Notes under the pieces: model-generated
What the model was told of the DNA's origin: nothing
Database searches by the model: none
Seen by the model: the letters and a program-made list of their open reading frames with translations, nothing else
Shown here: positions 36,136-44,305 of the stretch, piece by piece
Layout of the letters: every line of letters begins with the position of its first letter
How positions within the stretch are numbered: the first letter of the stretch is position 1
Position numbers and translations under genes: made by a program
DNA from: Marinilabiliales bacterium
GTDB taxonomy: Bacteria > Bacteroidota > Bacteroidia > Bacteroidales > SZUA-534
NCBI GenBank assembly: GCA_003512955.1
Contig: DOTG01000033.1
Span: 1 to 64,000 of the forward strand
Direction of reading: 5' to 3'
Length of the DNA: 64,000 bases

Positions 36136-38529
36136 TTATTTAATTTTCCATTCATGGATGCCGCATGAAAATTCGGGTTTCAGTTTTGCATACAACCGAA
36201 TGGCTTTGGTTTTTACAGGTATGAAATTTACAGTATTGTACTGGTCTAATTGCAATTCGTAGAAATTATTATTATCAACCGGAACCCACTCGTTCTTTGT
36301 GTTCTGATACATCAATTTCCAATGTTCCGGGGCATCGTAATTTACATCGTAATGGTTCATTTTTACCCAATAAACTGATGCCTGGCTGATTTCAACTATT
36401 TCGTCGAACCGATATTCAATCCACTCTTCGGTACCCTCGCGGAGCCACCAGTAAAAGTACGATTTGTCAACATCCGAAGAGTTTTTGGGGTCGAACCCAT
36501 CCTGCAAGCCCGATACCCAACCAGTGGAAGCCTGCATCTGGGCTTTTTTCAGCAACGGATTTTCCTCTTTTAAGGTTGTTGCCTCAACCGAATAGGGTGT
36601 CCAAATTTTCATACTCGCGGTTCCCCGGTTATTCCAAACATAATAGGGAATGGCCGTTAAAGTAAAATCTTCGGTTTTTTGTTCAGCTACCTGCTTGTGC
36701 CCATTCATTTGCAATGTTACAATGCCTCCCAACAACTGTTCATTATAGTTGGCGGTTACTATCACCTGGGTATCCACACATTTATCAAAAACCGATTCGT
36801 TCTGGTTGTCTTTGTCTTCAAAACAATAAACTACGGGGCCGCGCTGGAATGCCATTTTGTTACGATTGTTCAGAACGCTGTCGCTGGCAACCACTTTTTG
36901 CACCTCCATCGGGAAATTTATTTCAATTTCATCACCCGCTTTCCATGATTTTTCAAGGGTAGCATACCCGTTTATCAATTTATATTTTACTGTTTTACCG
37001 TTTACACGGATAGTATAATTCTCGTTTGCCGGATTTAAAAAATGGTACAGCCCGGAGGGAACAGCCTGGTTTTGTACCCATCCCGGGATACGGATAGCCA
37101 TCTCAAATTTTGCCTCTTGCTCCGGATTCACTTTTAGTTTTATATTCCCATCCCAAGGATAATCCGTTTTCTGAACCAAGGCTATGTTGTTTCCTGAAAC
37201 ATCAATTTTTGCATCGCTGGTCGCAAATAAATTTACATAAATGGCATTGCTACCGATGGCATACACATATCCGCTAACCGAAGCCATAAACCGAGTTATG
37301 TTACCCGGACAACAGGCACAGCCAAACCAAGGAGCCCTGTCGTGGTTATGTTCCGATTCCAACGGATTGTCGTAGAAAAAGAGGTCGCCGCTTAACGAAA
37401 CACCCGAAATTACCCCATTATACAGGGTGCGTTCCAACACATCGAAGTATTTGGCGTCGGCATCGTGCTGAAACAAACGGCTGTTCCAGTACACATTGGC
37501 AATAGAGGCACAGGTTTCGCAATATCCTGTCATGTTCGAAAGTTCATAATTGGGGCCAAAGCCTTCGCCCTGAGCCCTCGCTCCTATTCCACCGGTAATG
37601 TATAATTTTTTCGAAACCACATTTTCCCATACTTTTTTACTGGCTCGAATCAGGGAATCATCGTGCATGAGTGAACCCACATCGGTTACCCCTGAATATA
37701 AATACCCCAGGCGAACCGCGTGGCCAACAGCTTCCTCCTGATGGCGGATAGGCATGTGATCCTGACTGTATTCACTAAGTTTATGCCCATCGGTACCTTT
37801 CCCGGTTTCATCAATAAAAAACCGGGCCAGTTTCAGGTATTTTTCATCGTTGGTAACTTTATAAAGTTTTACCAATGCCATTTCAATAATGGGGTGCCCC
37901 GATGGGACTTTCTTCTGGTTTTCTCCGGGTCCGAAAACTTCATTTACATAATTGGCATTTTTAATGGCAATATCGAGCAGGGTACGTTTGCCAGTAGCTT
38001 GATAATGAGCTACAGCCGCTTCGTATAAATGTCCGCAATTATATAGCTCGTGGCTGTTCAACCGGTCCCAACGTCCTTTTCCATACCACGGTTTTAACCG
38101 TTCGCATTGGTTGGTAACACAGGTACACAAATACCCGTCGTCTTCCTGTGCAATCCCAATTAAAAAAATCAGACTGTCGAGGTACGATTCCAGTTTTGCA
38201 TCGGAGTGCACCGATAAAGAATAAGATGCTCCCTCTAATATTTTGTAAACATCGGTATCATCGAATGGAAAATCGCCCTGATGCCCTTTTTTAATCAGTT
38301 TTCCGGCAACGGCAAAATTATCCATCCGCCCGGTTTCTTCCGACCTTTTAAATGCCGAAGGTATCGATACCGTGCGGTTTATCTCAATTTTTGGCGCCCA
38401 GAATTTATCGGTTAAATGCACTTGGGTAAACGGAACCATTTCCAAAGGTTCTTCCGTTGTGTCTGGCTGGGAACAACCCATGAAAAGGGTTATCCCGATA
38501 AGTGAAAAAAATGTGGGTGTTTTCTTCAT
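36136..38529 (-). CDS. GH127 beta-L-arabinofuranosidase-like lipoprotein (copy B)
   Basis: 797 residues from the ATG at 38529. The GTG at 38553 overlaps the preceding stop and is rejected. The leader ends at lipobox LFMGCSQ. The zinc/cysteine site is at the same residue numbers as copy A (E338, C340, C406, C407; YCETCASI, GCACCPGN). It also has a C-terminal discoidin-like domain (EEWIEYRFDEI, ending IHEWKIK). The two copies are clearly diverged, so they probably differ in linkage or chain-length preference rather than dose. Confidence 0.9.
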   Translation of the reverse strand: MKKTPTFFSLIGITLFMGCSQPDTTEEPLEMVPFTQVHLTDKFWAPKIEINRTVSIPSAFKRSEETGRMDNFAVAGKLIKKGHQGDFPFDDTDVYKILEGASYSLSVHSDAKLESYLDSLIFLIGIAQEDDGYLCTCVTNQCERLKPWYGKGRWDRLNSHELYNCGHLYEAAVAHYQATGKRTLLDIAIKNANYVNEVFGPGENQKKVPSGHPIIEMALVKLYKVTNDEKYLKLARFFIDETGKGTDGHKLSEYSQDHMPIRHQEEAVGHAVRLGYLYSGVTDVGSLMHDDSLIRASKKVWENVVSKKLYITGGIGARAQGEGFGPNYELSNMTGYCETCASIANVYWNSRLFQHDADAKYFDVLERTLYNGVISGVSLSGDLFFYDNPLESEHNHDRAPWFGCACCPGNITRFMASVSGYVYAIGSNAIYVNLFATSDAKIDVSGNNIALVQKTDYPWDGNIKLKVNPEQEAKFEMAIRIPGWVQNQAVPSGLYHFLNPANENYTIRVNGKTVKYKLINGYATLEKSWKAGDEIEINFPMEVQKVVASDSVLNNRNKMAFQRGPVVYCFEDKDNQNESVFDKCVDTQVIVTANYNEQLLGGIVTLQMNGHKQVAEQKTEDFTLTAIPYYVWNNRGTASMKIWTPYSVEATTLKEENPLLKKAQMQASTGWVSGLQDGFDPKNSSDVDKSYFYWWLREGTEEWIEYRFDEIVEISQASVYWVKMNHYDVNYDAPEHWKLMYQNTKNEWVPVDNNNFYELQLDQYNTVNFIPVKTKAIRLYAKLKPEFSCGIHEWKIK

Positions 38530-38549
38530 TTTAAATATCTTTTTTGTTT

Positions 38550-40685
38550 TCACGGACGAGTTTCCTCAACATGTTTCAGAACTTCGTCCGCAGTGAATGC
38601 TTTATTAAATAGTTGAACATTGGCAATCCATCCGGTAAAGTTTTCGGGCGGTATACCCGAAGAACCAATGCGAACAGTACCGGCCTCAACAAAAAGGTTC
38701 AACGGAAAATCATGATCTTTTTGGCCATCCACATAAATGGTTTCCACCATTCCGTCGAAGGTTACTGTTACCTGGTGCCACATGGCTGCCGATGGCAGGT
38801 TTTTAAACCGTAAATCCACCGAACCATCGCCATGAGCCATGGCTCCATAATGTCCTTTCCCAAACATGAGCGCGGCATACGATGCTTGTAACATATTATT
38901 GCGGCTATTCCAAAGCAATAGGCATTGCCCTTCGCCCGGTTCGGTAACATATATCCAGGCCGATGCGGTAAATGGTGCATTCCAGTTGAAACTTTCCGGC
39001 GCCGGTTTCGATAATTCAAGAAAACTGTTTCCATCAAGCTGCAGGGCTTTCACACCCTTCTTTTCGGTCACATAGCAATTCCCAAAAGGAAGGAAGGTTC
39101 CGCCGGTTGCCCCCGGGTTGTCAATTTCCTGAGCCAATTTTCCGAAAGGTACCTGTTTTGCATCAAAGGCTATTTCTAACTTTTGGGTAGGAGCCATTGC
39201 CCGTTGCGTGGTTGCCGGTTTATTGCAGATGCCCGGAACATCAAAAAGTTGAGAATAAACTTTAAGGTTCCAAACAGCTGCAAACATGCCGGTTTTTTCA
39301 GTTCCAACGATGGTTAGCCGAACAAAACGCCCCGTCAAGTCATTATCGTCTATCATGGGCGAACCGCTCGTCCGGTTATCTGATCGGTTTGCAAACAGTT
39401 GCCAGTTGTCGCCATCGCTCGAAACTTCCAAGGTATATTGATAGTAGTAGGTAGTATATTCAAATTCGGTAAAAATTCGTTTTATAGCCCGGTTTTTTCC
39501 CAAATCAATGGTCAGGGTTTGTGGCATGTTGGCCGATGCGGCTTTCCAAAGGGTTCCGTTGTTATCATCAACAGCGTACGATGCCAGAAACGAATGGTCT
39601 GTGTCGGTTTTTGTATAGGGTGATTTTTCCGCTTTTAAACGATAAACGGAGCTTGCCTCAACCGGAGCTTTAAAAGCCAAGTTTTTGGGTTTGTCGCTTT
39701 TTAATCCAAAATGGTTGATTCCCCGGTGCGTTGGGATAATTTTTTCAATCGTGGTATCGTTGCTAAAAACTAATTGATCGGCCACCAATTGCCGAAATTC
39801 GCCTCCTGAACTGTGGGGATTGTCGTGCCGGTGATACAAAATATACCACTGTCCATCGGCTTCAATTAGCGAATGATGTCCGGGCCCATCCACGGTAAAA
39901 TCGGCATTGCTTTCCAAAATCGGGTTGTTTTTTCCGTAGGTAAAAGGCCCCGTTGGATTACCGGCCCAGGCATAATGAACGGCATACGAGCTTTTCCGGC
40001 AATCGCCCGATGAATACATAAGAATAATTTTGCCATTTCGTTCGATGGGATAAGCCGCTTCAAACATTTGTGGTATCTGTTCTATAGGAATATAACCCGA
40101 GGCAGCGATTTTACTAACCGTATCGGGATTGTGCTGTGCCCAGCCTAAGCCTTTAAAGATATGACACCAGGTTCCAAAATAACTGAAAAGTTCTCCTTTA
40201 CTGGTTTGCAAAAACTGGGCATCGAGGGCAGGTAAGTTTTCAGAACCGGTTCCAACCGGAATCACCGGTTCACCATTGTTGTAGGGTTTCCAAAGCCCTA
40301 TTGGATTATCGGAAACATAAGCATAAATATTACAACCGAATTGGCAATTGCCCATAAAGTAGTAAAAGTTGCCATCGGTTCCTTTAATAACATCGGGAGC
40401 CCAGCAATTGGTCAACCCTTGAGGTAGATCAATGTCTAGTTCTTGATTGTACCAATCGGTCAGGTTTTGGCTGACCCAAACGGTTGGTTCACCCGAAGCC
40501 AGTTTCACCCCATCGGTGGTGGCATAAATGTAATAGGTGTCGCCAAACTTTTTAATCGTTGGGTCGGCAAAATATCCGGGAACCAATGGATTGCTGTTTC
40601 CGGCTCCATCCCAAAACTCCGTTTTGTTTTCGTTTTTACATGAAAACAGAACTGAAAAAAGTACAATGCTGGGCAAAATTCTCAT
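38550..40685 (-). CDS. GH43 glycoside hydrolase with discoidin and LamG domains
   Basis: 711 residues with lipobox VLFSCKN. The five-bladed propeller has its predicted base D41 in YFADPTIKK, WAPDVIKG, LDAQFL and an acid in FEAAYPIERNGKI. Around residues 340-480 lies a discoidin (F5/8-C) type domain, and around 545-705 a concanavalin-like LamG domain ('SAWIYVTEPGEGQ', 'WHQVTVTFDG'). GH43 includes alpha-L-arabinofuranosidases and xylosidases, and the subfamily was not determined. In context an alpha-arabinofuranosidase trimming terminal residues fits. A terminator-like hairpin sits just before its start. Confidence 0.88.
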   Translation of the reverse strand: MRILPSIVLFSVLFSCKNENKTEFWDGAGNSNPLVPGYFADPTIKKFGDTYYIYATTDGVKLASGEPTVWVSQNLTDWYNQELDIDLPQGLTNCWAPDVIKGTDGNFYYFMGNCQFGCNIYAYVSDNPIGLWKPYNNGEPVIPVGTGSENLPALDAQFLQTSKGELFSYFGTWCHIFKGLGWAQHNPDTVSKIAASGYIPIEQIPQMFEAAYPIERNGKIILMYSSGDCRKSSYAVHYAWAGNPTGPFTYGKNNPILESNADFTVDGPGHHSLIEADGQWYILYHRHDNPHSSGGEFRQLVADQLVFSNDTTIEKIIPTHRGINHFGLKSDKPKNLAFKAPVEASSVYRLKAEKSPYTKTDTDHSFLASYAVDDNNGTLWKAASANMPQTLTIDLGKNRAIKRIFTEFEYTTYYYQYTLEVSSDGDNWQLFANRSDNRTSGSPMIDDNDLTGRFVRLTIVGTEKTGMFAAVWNLKVYSQLFDVPGICNKPATTQRAMAPTQKLEIAFDAKQVPFGKLAQEIDNPGATGGTFLPFGNCYVTEKKGVKALQLDGNSFLELSKPAPESFNWNAPFTASAWIYVTEPGEGQCLLLWNSRNNMLQASYAALMFGKGHYGAMAHGDGSVDLRFKNLPSAAMWHQVTVTFDGMVETIYVDGQKDHDFPLNLFVEAGTVRIGSSGIPPENFTGWIANVQLFNKAFTADEVLKHVEETRP

Positions 40686-40696
40686 AGTTGTATGGT

Positions 40697-40740
40697 AAAA
40701 AAGAGAAGGCTAACCGAAATTCAGAAAAGCCCCTCTTTTT
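40697..40740 (-). terminator. Terminator-like hairpin between DUF6055 and GH43 genes
   Basis: AAAAAAGAG-(AA)-GGC pairs with GCC-CC-TCTTTTT. On the minus strand CTCTTTTTTACC follows. It ends 12 bases before the GH43 ATG, so it may attenuate transcription into the enzyme genes. Confidence 0.5.
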
Positions 40741-40752
40741 GATCGTTTAGAA

Positions 40753-42729
40753 TTATTCAATGGTAATGTTAAATACAATGGTTGCCTGAACCGAGGCATC
40801 ATCATCGTACGAGTAAACCAACGCCTGTTTAATGGTATAATGGTTTCCCGAAGCACAGTGGCCGGGATATTGACCAATAGAAAATGTGAAATTGGTAGCA
40901 TCGTATTCTGAGTAAACCATGGCATCGGCACCCCAGCTGATGATGTCGCCATTGGCACTGAACCAATGTCCATAACCGTTTGCTGTGGTTTTGGAATTTA
41001 AGGTACCGTTACTTTCCACGCCATAAAAAACAATTTCGTTACCCATTTTTGCGCTTATATCGCTGGGTTGCAAAACAAACGCTTTCGCCAATGCCACATA
41101 ATCAACGGTTACCGTTGCTCCCGGATAGGTGGTTGAACTGAATGGGAAACTGACCTCATAAGTTAATGTGGTATCCTTTTGTGTTTCGGTGCCATCGAAA
41201 GTAACATTCCCGTATAAATCAGTGTTGGTAAACTTCACTTTATAGGGCCATTGGGCATCGTTGATTTCTTTTTCGTCCCAAGGAAGACGGCTATAGATTG
41301 TTGGAGCACCAAGCACTACCAGCCACAATTTTTTACAACCTGCCGGAATGGTAAATGAGGCATCAACCGACGAAGAAATGGAATTTGAGGTATTCATATC
41401 GCTGTAAACCCGGGTGTTGTTCTCCAACAGGGCAACAAATCCAAAACGCCATCCTACGGCACTAAACGATGCCGTATTGTAATTGGTGGTAGTTTTTGTA
41501 GCATCGGCATCGGTATATTCGCCCGGATCGCCTGATGCTAATAATGAACCTGGTGTTAAACCTGAAAATTTTACTGAAATTTCAGTCCCCGCCGTTGGAA
41601 TATTGAGCGGAATAATATTATATCCTGTAGTTCCGGGGCATTTATCGTAGGATACCTGATACGAATTATCGCCAAGTGAGAGCAATCCATATTTGTATTG
41701 GCCAATGTAATTTTTCCCAAGTTCGCGGATTTCGTCAATATCGAAGGTTGCCAAATGTGCAGCCGCATCGTACATTTCATCGTTGAATTCCTCAACAGTA
41801 AGGTTGTACAATCTCATGTATGTTTCCATGGGATCCTCTGGCGAAACAGATTCCCTCCAGATTTTACCAATGGCATCGATACCGCGTTTATCTGCCCAGT
41901 AATAATGCAACATATAGCTGGCGTAACGCTGCCACTCATGACAGAAATGCCGGTGGTAATTATCCATATGAACCCCAAAGTTATAGGATGAAAAGGCCTG
42001 CTCAGGGTAGCTCTGGAACGATTGCCATTGGGCACATTGTTCCCAAAATGCATTACCACCGTTACCTCCAAAACCATACCGGAACCCACGGGTAAAATCG
42101 TTGTTTATCCCGCTGTATGCCAACAAATCGCAATAGGTTTGGTATTGAAAACTGTGTCCAATCTCGTGGGCAATGGTTGAACCAACCGGGTGACAAGTGC
42201 TTGGGCTTACCCAAAGTCCACCGATAACATCATCGAAACCGCTTCCGTAAGCCATCCAATCGGTGGTATAGTAAAGTAAAATCATTATTTTATATTTATC
42301 TAAATTTGATTTTTCTTGACCCGTAACAGCAAATTTTAGTTGGTTAACATTTATATCATAAAATTCTTCTGCTTTTTCCAAAAGGTCGTCAATATCTACC
42401 CGGTATGTAGAAAGTACGCTGTCGGCATTGGGATCGGCACCAAAACCAGGTTCCCACATCACAATAAAATGATCCGATTGCTTGCTTCGTCCGTAATAAA
42501 ATCTGCTGGAACTTTTATACCAATTATCATTTTTATACTCAGCTGGCTGGTATATTTTACTGGCATCAACCTCCGAAGAGTCTAAAATAGTTATGGTATC
42601 ATTCGGATCGGGGGTAACGTTGGGAGATGAATTATCATCGCAGGCTACAAAAGAATTTAAAAAGGCAATCAATAAAAGGAAAAATATTTTTAAACTTATT
42701 TTCCCTTGATTAGTATTTATGTTTTTCAT
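40753..42729 (-). CDS. DUF6055 zincin-like lipoprotein with C-terminal DUF4859 domain
   Basis: 658 residues with lipobox SFVACDD. Residues to about 520 form the DUF6055 region. It has the zinc motif STIAHEIGHSFQYQ (H188, E189, H192), WRFGFVALLENNTRVYSD and 'LWLVVLGAPT', shared with the protein at 17975-19303. The last 140 residues are a DUF4859 domain (GHWFSANG, SIGQYPGH, YTIKQ). The fusion ties DUF4859 to the metallopeptidase-like family, supporting a targeting role for DUF4859. It is fourth gene after susC. Confidence 0.8.
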   Translation of the reverse strand: MKNINTNQGKISLKIFFLLLIAFLNSFVACDDNSSPNVTPDPNDTITILDSSEVDASKIYQPAEYKNDNWYKSSSRFYYGRSKQSDHFIVMWEPGFGADPNADSVLSTYRVDIDDLLEKAEEFYDINVNQLKFAVTGQEKSNLDKYKIMILLYYTTDWMAYGSGFDDVIGGLWVSPSTCHPVGSTIAHEIGHSFQYQTYCDLLAYSGINNDFTRGFRYGFGGNGGNAFWEQCAQWQSFQSYPEQAFSSYNFGVHMDNYHRHFCHEWQRYASYMLHYYWADKRGIDAIGKIWRESVSPEDPMETYMRLYNLTVEEFNDEMYDAAAHLATFDIDEIRELGKNYIGQYKYGLLSLGDNSYQVSYDKCPGTTGYNIIPLNIPTAGTEISVKFSGLTPGSLLASGDPGEYTDADATKTTTNYNTASFSAVGWRFGFVALLENNTRVYSDMNTSNSISSSVDASFTIPAGCKKLWLVVLGAPTIYSRLPWDEKEINDAQWPYKVKFTNTDLYGNVTFDGTETQKDTTLTYEVSFPFSSTTYPGATVTVDYVALAKAFVLQPSDISAKMGNEIVFYGVESNGTLNSKTTANGYGHWFSANGDIISWGADAMVYSEYDATNFTFSIGQYPGHCASGNHYTIKQALVYSYDDDASVQATIVFNITIE

Positions 42730-42771
42730 TATCTGCGTTTAAGAACTTTAAGAGTAAAGAAAATAGAAATT

Positions 42772-42800
42772 AAAGGAAAGGGTGATTAACCCTTTCCTTT
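42772..42800 (-). other. Strong intra-operon hairpin after the SusCD/surface-protein genes
   Basis: AAAGGAAAGGG-TGATTAA-CCCTTTCCTTT is a perfect 11-bp stem with a 7-base loop, between the triple DUF4859 gene and the next. On the minus strand only a weak T-run (TTTAATTTC) follows. It is likely an RNA processing or partial termination site that keeps SusCD-level expression above the enzymes. Confidence 0.6.
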
Positions 42801-42815
42801 GTATAAGCAACTAAT

Positions 42816-44252
42816 TTATTGAACGTTAACAACAACGGTGAATGTTACGCTTCCACCATTCAATTCGGCTTTTTGTTTAATTGTTACGGTAGTGCCTGAA
42901 GTTACATTGTCAGGATGGTGACCTACGTTCAATTGCAGGCTTTCTTCCGTACGGCCCATTTCACAATATACTGCCGGAGGATTGGTAGTATCACCCCATA
43001 CAGTAACATTACCATTGGCAGCAAACCAATGTCCGGGATAGTTTGCGGTAGAAACTACAGCACCGGTGCTGTCGGTATAAGCTGTTCCGTCGGCATTATA
43101 ACCTGTAAACACCATAGTACCTTCATTTATCGCTTTAAAAATCTGGTAGGTTGTCATTTTAAAGGCATTGCGCAAGGTTGCCTGAATGTCGGCAGAACTG
43201 CCTGCCCAATCAGCAGAATATGGCTGAGAAATGGTAATCGTAGTATCTACTGCTATTGGATCTCCTGTTGGAGCCGTTTCGGGATCAACATAACCTGCTA
43301 CAGTTATTGTAATGGCTAACATTTCAATTTTATCGTTTGCCAGGAACCCGAATTTAATGGTAAATACCTCGCCGGCTGACAAACTATCAGGGAATTGGCC
43401 AACACCCACCATGTTTGAAGATAAGCTGCCATAGTCGGTATATACCACACCACCGGCACCCCAACCTGATGCAAATCCGTTGCGGTCAATCCAGTATCCC
43501 TTTTCGGCGCTCATTTCCTGAGCATACGAACCATCCGCGTTAACAGCAATAAGGGTTACTTCATCCATGGAAGAAACACCTAAATCGGTCAATGTTTGAT
43601 CAAGGTTAAAAGCTACAGAATCCATATCATACGTGGTTTTTTCAAGCACCTCAAGACTTAATTGCTGGGTATTTACTATGGTAGCTTCAATCACTTCGGG
43701 AGCTTTTGCAGTAATTACAAAATGGCATGCAACTCGTACATCGTCCAATTTAACACACTCGTAAAATTCAACAACTTGCCCTTCGGTAAGGTGGCCCGGA
43801 TATTGTCCTATAGTAATAAACTCATCACCAGCAAAATACTCGGCAAATACCGCGGCGGTTTCCCCCCACGAGCAATTCACGCCATCAGCATCCCACCAGT
43901 GTCCCCATATCCCATTCGTGTTTGAAGCAGCACCCACTACAACATCTTCAGTGGCTGCTTTACCAATGCCATAAAGGGTAACGTCCGGATCGGAAATGGA
44001 ATCCGCCATACTTAATAAAAGGTCTTCTTTTGTAATTCCAAGATGTTGTGCAATGGTGGCAAAGTCTAATTCAACTTGTGCTCCATCATAGGAAACTGCA
44101 CTCATAGTAATTTCTACGGGGTATTCCAGTACATGATCCCACAAGGTAGTATCTGGAGGAGGTATCACTCCTCCGCCGTTATCATCTTTACAATTGGTTG
44201 TTAAACTTGCCACAAAGGCAAATAAAATAAACACATAATAGATCTTTTTCAT
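42816..44252 (-). CDS. Surface lipoprotein with three DUF4859 domains (SusE/F position)
   Basis: 478 residues with lipobox LTTNCKD. Three DUF4859 domains in tandem, at about 40-180, 185-325 and 335-478. Each has (G/A)..GHW(W/F).A(D/N)G or GYWIDRNG, then a ...G(Q/H)(Y/F)PD or PG motif and a final beta strand. It follows susD directly, where PULs normally encode SusE/F-like surface glycan-binding proteins, which are also made of repeated beta domains. I infer it is the glycan/glycoprotein-binding lipoprotein of this locus. Confidence 0.78.
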   Translation of the reverse strand: MKKIYYVFILFAFVASLTTNCKDDNGGGVIPPPDTTLWDHVLEYPVEITMSAVSYDGAQVELDFATIAQHLGITKEDLLLSMADSISDPDVTLYGIGKAATEDVVVGAASNTNGIWGHWWDADGVNCSWGETAAVFAEYFAGDEFITIGQYPGHLTEGQVVEFYECVKLDDVRVACHFVITAKAPEVIEATIVNTQQLSLEVLEKTTYDMDSVAFNLDQTLTDLGVSSMDEVTLIAVNADGSYAQEMSAEKGYWIDRNGFASGWGAGGVVYTDYGSLSSNMVGVGQFPDSLSAGEVFTIKFGFLANDKIEMLAITITVAGYVDPETAPTGDPIAVDTTITISQPYSADWAGSSADIQATLRNAFKMTTYQIFKAINEGTMVFTGYNADGTAYTDSTGAVVSTANYPGHWFAANGNVTVWGDTTNPPAVYCEMGRTEESLQLNVGHHPDNVTSGTTVTIKQKAELNGGSVTFTVVVNVQ

Positions 44253-44305
44253 TGTTGTAAAAATTTAGTTTATAAATTGATAAATAATTCTTGTTTATAT
44301 TTTTA

